A stretch of 64,000 bases of DNA from Streptomyces minutiscleroticus (lineage in GTDB: Bacteria; Actinomycetota; Actinomycetes; Streptomycetales; Streptomycetaceae): contig NZ_BMVU01000024.1 of NCBI RefSeq assembly GCF_014650875.1, positions 1 through 64,000 of the forward strand, given 5' to 3'. Shown here piece after piece: positions 60,884 to 64,000 of the stretch; positions within the stretch are counted from its first letter, which is position 1; each line of letters begins with the position of its first letter. Below the pieces are notes generated by a model. That model did not search any database. It was not told where the DNA came from and saw only the letters and a list, made by a program, of their open reading frames with translations. The position numbers were made by a program, and so were the translations under genes.

Positions 60884-62323
60884 TCAGGCCTCCACCTGGG
60901 AGCGGTCGCCGCCCCACAGCGTGTGGAACGACCCCTCGCGGTCCGTCCGGCGGTAGGTGTGCGCGCCGAAGTAGTCCCGCTGGGCCTGGGTGAGGGCCGC
61001 GGGCAGCCGCTCGGCGCGCAGGGCGTCGTAGTAGGCGAGTGCCGCGGCGAAGCCCGGGGTCGGCACGCCCTGGTGGACGGCGGCCGCCAGGACCGCGCGC
61101 CAGTCGTCCTGCGCGGCGGCGATCTCCTGCGCGAAGGTCTCGTCGGACAGCAGGCTGGGCAGGTCGGGCCGGGCGTCGTAGGCGGCGCGGATGCGGTCCA
61201 GGAACGCCGCCCGGATGATGCAGCCGCCCCGCCAGATCGAGGCGACGGCGCCGAGGTCGATGTCCCAGCCGTACTCCTCGCCGCCCGCGGCGATCTCGTG
61301 GAAGCCCTGCGTGTACGACACGATCTTCGACGCGTACAGCGCCTGCTCCACCCGGTCGGCGAAGGCCGCGGCCTCCGACTCGCCCAGCGGCGTCGCCCGG
61401 GGCCCCGCCAGGCCGCGCGAGGCCTCCCGCAGCCCGGCGTGGCCGGACAGGGACCGCGCGAACACCGCCTCCGCGATGCCGGACACCGGCACGCCCAGGT
61501 CCAGCGCGATCTGCACGGTCCAGCGGCCCGTGCCCTTCTGCTCGGCCCGGTCCTGCACCACGTCCACGAACGGCTCGCCCGTCGCCTCGTCCACGTGCGC
61601 CAGGACCTCGGCGGTGATCTCGATGAGGTAGGAGTCGAGCCGGCCGGTGTTCCAGGTGCGGAAGATCTCCGCGATCCGCGCGGGGGAGTAGCCCGCCACG
61701 TCGCGCAGCAGCTGGTACGCCTCGCCGATCAGCTGCATGTCCGCGTACTCGATGCCGTTGTGGACCATCTTCACGAAGTGTCCGGCGCCGTCGGGGCCGA
61801 CGTGCGTCACGCAGGGCGCGCCGTCCTCGGCCTTCGCCGAGATCTTCTCCAGCATCGGGCCCAGCGACCCGTACGACTCCTGCGAGCCGCCCGGCATGAT
61901 GCTCGGTCCGTGCAGCGCGCCCTCCTCGCCGCCGGAGATGCCCGTGCCCACGAAGTGGATGCCCTGCTCGCGCAGTTCGCGCTCGCGTCGCCGGGTGTCC
62001 GCGAAGTGCGCGTTGCCACCGTCGATGATCATGTCGCCGGGCTCCAGGAGCGGAGCGAACTCCTGGATCACCGCGTCCGTCGGCTCGCCCGCCTTGACCA
62101 TCACCATCAGCCGCCGCGGCCGCTCCAGGGCGGCCACGAACTCCTTGGCCGTCTCGGTCGCGATGAAGTCGCCCTCGTCGCCGAACTGCTCCACCAGTTC
62201 GTGCGTGCGCGACGCCGTCCGGTTGTGCAACGCGACGGTGTAGCCGTTGCGGGCGAAGTTCCGGGCGAGGTTGCGTCCCATGACCGCCAGGCCCGTGACA
62301 CCGATCTGCGCTGAGTTGCTCAT
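60884..62323 (-). CDS. gnd: 6-phosphogluconate dehydrogenase (decarboxylating)
   Basis: A 479-aa enzyme of normal length. The NADP site is GVTGLAVMGRNLARNFARNGY with NRT after the second strand, the substrate site is GTGISGGEEGALHGPSIMPGG, KMVHNGIEY carries the catalytic lysine, and the C-terminal domain has RDYFGAHTYRR. It makes ribulose-5-phosphate and NADPH in the pentose phosphate pathway. The ATG at 62323 follows GGGAG. The divergent rpfD-like neighbour is the arrangement I recall from S. coelicolor. Confidence 0.95.
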   Translation of the reverse strand: MSNSAQIGVTGLAVMGRNLARNFARNGYTVALHNRTASRTHELVEQFGDEGDFIATETAKEFVAALERPRRLMVMVKAGEPTDAVIQEFAPLLEPGDMIIDGGNAHFADTRRRERELREQGIHFVGTGISGGEEGALHGPSIMPGGSQESYGSLGPMLEKISAKAEDGAPCVTHVGPDGAGHFVKMVHNGIEYADMQLIGEAYQLLRDVAGYSPARIAEIFRTWNTGRLDSYLIEITAEVLAHVDEATGEPFVDVVQDRAEQKGTGRWTVQIALDLGVPVSGIAEAVFARSLSGHAGLREASRGLAGPRATPLGESEAAAFADRVEQALYASKIVSYTQGFHEIAAGGEEYGWDIDLGAVASIWRGGCIIRAAFLDRIRAAYDARPDLPSLLSDETFAQEIAAAQDDWRAVLAAAVHQGVPTPGFAAALAYYDALRAERLPAALTQAQRDYFGAHTYRRTDREGSFHTLWGGDRSQVEA

Positions 62324-62688
62324 GCCGTTGGCTCCCAAAAGGTTCCGGAATCGGTACTGCCCCTCGTGCCCGCCAGTATCGCGCCGCCCCGTCCCCGTCC
62401 GGGTGAGGCGGGGGCCCGCGCGCCCTGCCGTGCCACCGATGCATACGCGGCCGGGGCCCCACCTGCCTCAGTCCGCCCGCGGATCGCGTCCCGCACGGCG
62501 CACGCGGCGCGTCGGCCGCCCCCTGCGCGGCGGCCCCCGCGAACTTCGGTGGACACGACACGGACCGAGGGCAACCGGAATGCGCTCTCGGCCTCCTGAG
62601 CCCCTCGCGCGGCCGATAGCCCTCTTGTCATGGCCAGTTCTCTGCGTTTACTTTTGCCGCTCCTGACGCATGTCGAGGGGGCTACTCC
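62324..62688. other. divergent promoter region, no gene seen
   Basis: 365 bp between gnd and the rpfD-like gene. I looked for the ydaO riboswitch blocks found upstream of the other M23 gene and did not find them. An AT-richer segment near 62620-62660 probably holds the rpfD-like promoter. Confidence 0.5.
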
Positions 62689-63984
62689 ATGGCCGTACGC
62701 GGCCGGCACCGCCGGTACCAGCCGAACAGGATCAACCGCGCCTCGCTCACCGTCACGGCGGGCGGCGCCGGAATGGCGCTCCCGCTCATCGGGACCGGCG
62801 TCGCCGACGCCGCCGACGTGGGCACCTGGAACGAGGTCGCCGCCTGCGAGTCCTCCGGCGACTGGGACATCGACACGGGGAACGGCTACTACGGCGGCCT
62901 CCAGTTCAGCCGGTCCACCTGGGAGGCGTACGGCGGAACGGCCTACGCCCCGCGCGCGGACCTGGCCACCCGGGACCAGCAGATCGCCATAGCGGAGAAG
63001 GTGCTCGACGGGCAGGGACCCGGCGCCTGGCCGGTGTGCTCCCAGCGCGCGGGCCTGTCCCGCGGCGGCGCCGCCCCGGACATCAGCACCGCGGGCGCCT
63101 CGGCCCAGACCGAGCGGTCGCGCCCGGTGGGGCAGGACGGGGAGCGCGGGGGCGAGGGGACGGCGAAGAAGCGCACCGTCCGCGAGGTGACGCCCGTGTC
63201 CACCCCGCAGTCGCGCGCGGGCACCGCCGAGACGTACACGGTCGTCCGCGGCGACACGCTCTCCAGCATCGCCGACGCGCACCGCGTCCGGGGCGGCTGG
63301 CGGGGCCTGTACGACATGAACCGCGAGACGCTCGGCTCGGATCCGGACCTCATACTGCCGGGCCAGCGCCTGGACCTGCGCACGAAGGCGGCGGGCAAGG
63401 CGGACGGGAAGTCCGCCGGGGCGAAGGAGAAGGCCGGCAAGGCCGAGAAGGCCCGCAAGACGGAGCAGAGGACCGAGCGGAAGACCGGGAAGAAGGCGCC
63501 GCAGAAGACCCAGAAGAAGACCGAGAAGAAGACCGAGAAGAAGACCGAGAAGAAGACCGAGGCCCACTCCGCCGCGCACGCCCTCTCCGCCCCGGTGAGC
63601 GGCGCCCCCCTGGGCACGCGCTACCACGCCACGGGTTCGTCCTGGTCGAAGGGCTACCACACGGGCGTCGACTTCCCCGTGCCCACCGGCACGTCGGTGA
63701 AGTCCGTCGCGGCGGGCCGGGTCGTCACCGCGGGATGGGGCGGCTCCTTCGGCTACCAGGTGGTCGTCAAGCACGGCGACGGCCGCTACACCCAGTACGC
63801 CCACCTCTCGGCGATCTCCGTGAAGGCCGGGCAGAGCGTCGGCGCCGGGCAGCGCATCGGCCGCTCCGGGTCCACGGGGAACAGCTCGGGCCCGCACCTG
63901 CACTTCGAGGTGCGCACGGGACCCGGCTTCGGCAGCGACATCGACCCGATCGCCTACCTGCGCGCGGGCGGCATCAGGATGTGA
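62689..63984 (+). CDS. rpfD: Rpf transglycosylase-LysM-M23 cell-wall hydrolase
   Basis: A 431-aa secreted protein. It has a signal region (to about 42) and a resuscitation-promoting-factor transglycosylase domain (about 43-115: WNEVAACESSGDWDIDTGNGYYGGLQFSRSTWEAYGG, catalytic Glu in ACESSGDW). A LysM domain follows (about 183-228), then a Lys/Glu linker containing four exact 12-bp DNA repeats (63514-63561, KKTE), then an M23 endopeptidase domain (about 300-431; YHTGVDF, HLHFEVR). It can cut both glycan strands and peptide bridges during spore germination or growth. The architecture and neighbour match RpfD of S. coelicolor as I recall it. Confidence 0.9.
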   Translation: MAVRGRHRRYQPNRINRASLTVTAGGAGMALPLIGTGVADAADVGTWNEVAACESSGDWDIDTGNGYYGGLQFSRSTWEAYGGTAYAPRADLATRDQQIAIAEKVLDGQGPGAWPVCSQRAGLSRGGAAPDISTAGASAQTERSRPVGQDGERGGEGTAKKRTVREVTPVSTPQSRAGTAETYTVVRGDTLSSIADAHRVRGGWRGLYDMNRETLGSDPDLILPGQRLDLRTKAAGKADGKSAGAKEKAGKAEKARKTEQRTERKTGKKAPQKTQKKTEKKTEKKTEKKTEAHSAAHALSAPVSGAPLGTRYHATGSSWSKGYHTGVDFPVPTGTSVKSVAAGRVVTAGWGGSFGYQVVVKHGDGRYTQYAHLSAISVKAGQSVGAGQRIGRSGSTGNSSGPHLHFEVRTGPGFGSDIDPIAYLRAGGIRM

Positions 63985-64000
63985 CGCGCGGACGCGGCGG

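Noticed and set aside
62324..62688. Second c-di-AMP riboswitch upstream of the rpfD-like gene
   Set aside because: None of the conserved ydaO blocks could be found.

Overview
This 64-kb window is high-GC actinobacterial DNA and almost certainly comes from a Streptomyces chromosome. The evidence is codon use saturated with G/C in third positions, GTG starts and ATGA/GTGA overlaps, a complete conservon (cvnA-D), a hopanoid-type ispG-dxs-aminotransferase run, a c-di-AMP riboswitch ahead of a cell-wall hydrolase, and an Rpf-LysM-M23 gene beside 6-phosphogluconate dehydrogenase. The stated gene functions come from reading motifs by eye; no database search was run.

Layout. Positions 1-4.6 kb hold the end of a hopanoid/isoprenoid operon (ispG, dxs, class III aminotransferase) and an XRE-cupin regulator with a tandem operator. 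From 4.7 to 12.6 kb there are a tyrosine phosphatase, a GH36 alpha-galactosidase, a riboswitch-controlled LysM-M23 peptidase, an SGNH hydrolase, a TetR regulator and a metallo-beta-lactamase-fold hydrolase. A five-gene conservon operon occupies 13-17 kb and the tdh-kbl threonine catabolic pair 17.4-19.7 kb, followed by LysR, XRE-cupin, GNAT and MmcQ/YjbR genes. A tRNA-Pro(GGG) gene at 22.6 kb opens a decayed accessory island that ends at a 41-nt copy of the tRNA 3' end at 27.3 kb. The island holds an intact Tat-exported GH11 xylanase, a HIT protein and a lipoprotein among broken genes (Lrp/AsnC, transposase, a gene with three frameshifts).

From 27.8 to 34.3 kb there is an atypical LuxR response regulator, a compact candidate RiPP locus (44-aa acidic precursor, terminator hairpin, HExxH enzyme with a C-terminal PqqD-like domain), an Rv1733c-like membrane protein and a PAS-GAF-SpoIIE-ATPase phosphatase. 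Next come inositol/sugar genes (34.6-36.6 kb), DUF3140, a lipase-like hydrolase, a thiolase/acyl-CoA ligase pair, a TauE permease, a DHA2 exporter with a cytosolic C-terminal extension, cobF, DUF309, a second identical tRNA-Pro(GGG), an MscS channel and an ABC exporter behind a MerR-type promoter.

The right end (50-64 kb) starts with panD. Directly after it lies a same-strand block of four unusual genes: a 1378-aa protein with a huge Pro/Ala/Gly linker and a C-terminal ADP-ribosyltransferase-like region, then three single-pass membrane proteins carrying extracytoplasmic lectin domains (two ricin-type, one bulb-type). The block ends at a frameshifted copy of the panD 3' end, which suggests it was inserted next to panD with duplication of the gene's end. 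A GNAT protein, a proline-rich microprotein, gnd and an rpfD-like gene close the window. The two strongest candidates for undescribed systems are the lectin/ART block and the HExxH-RRE RiPP locus.
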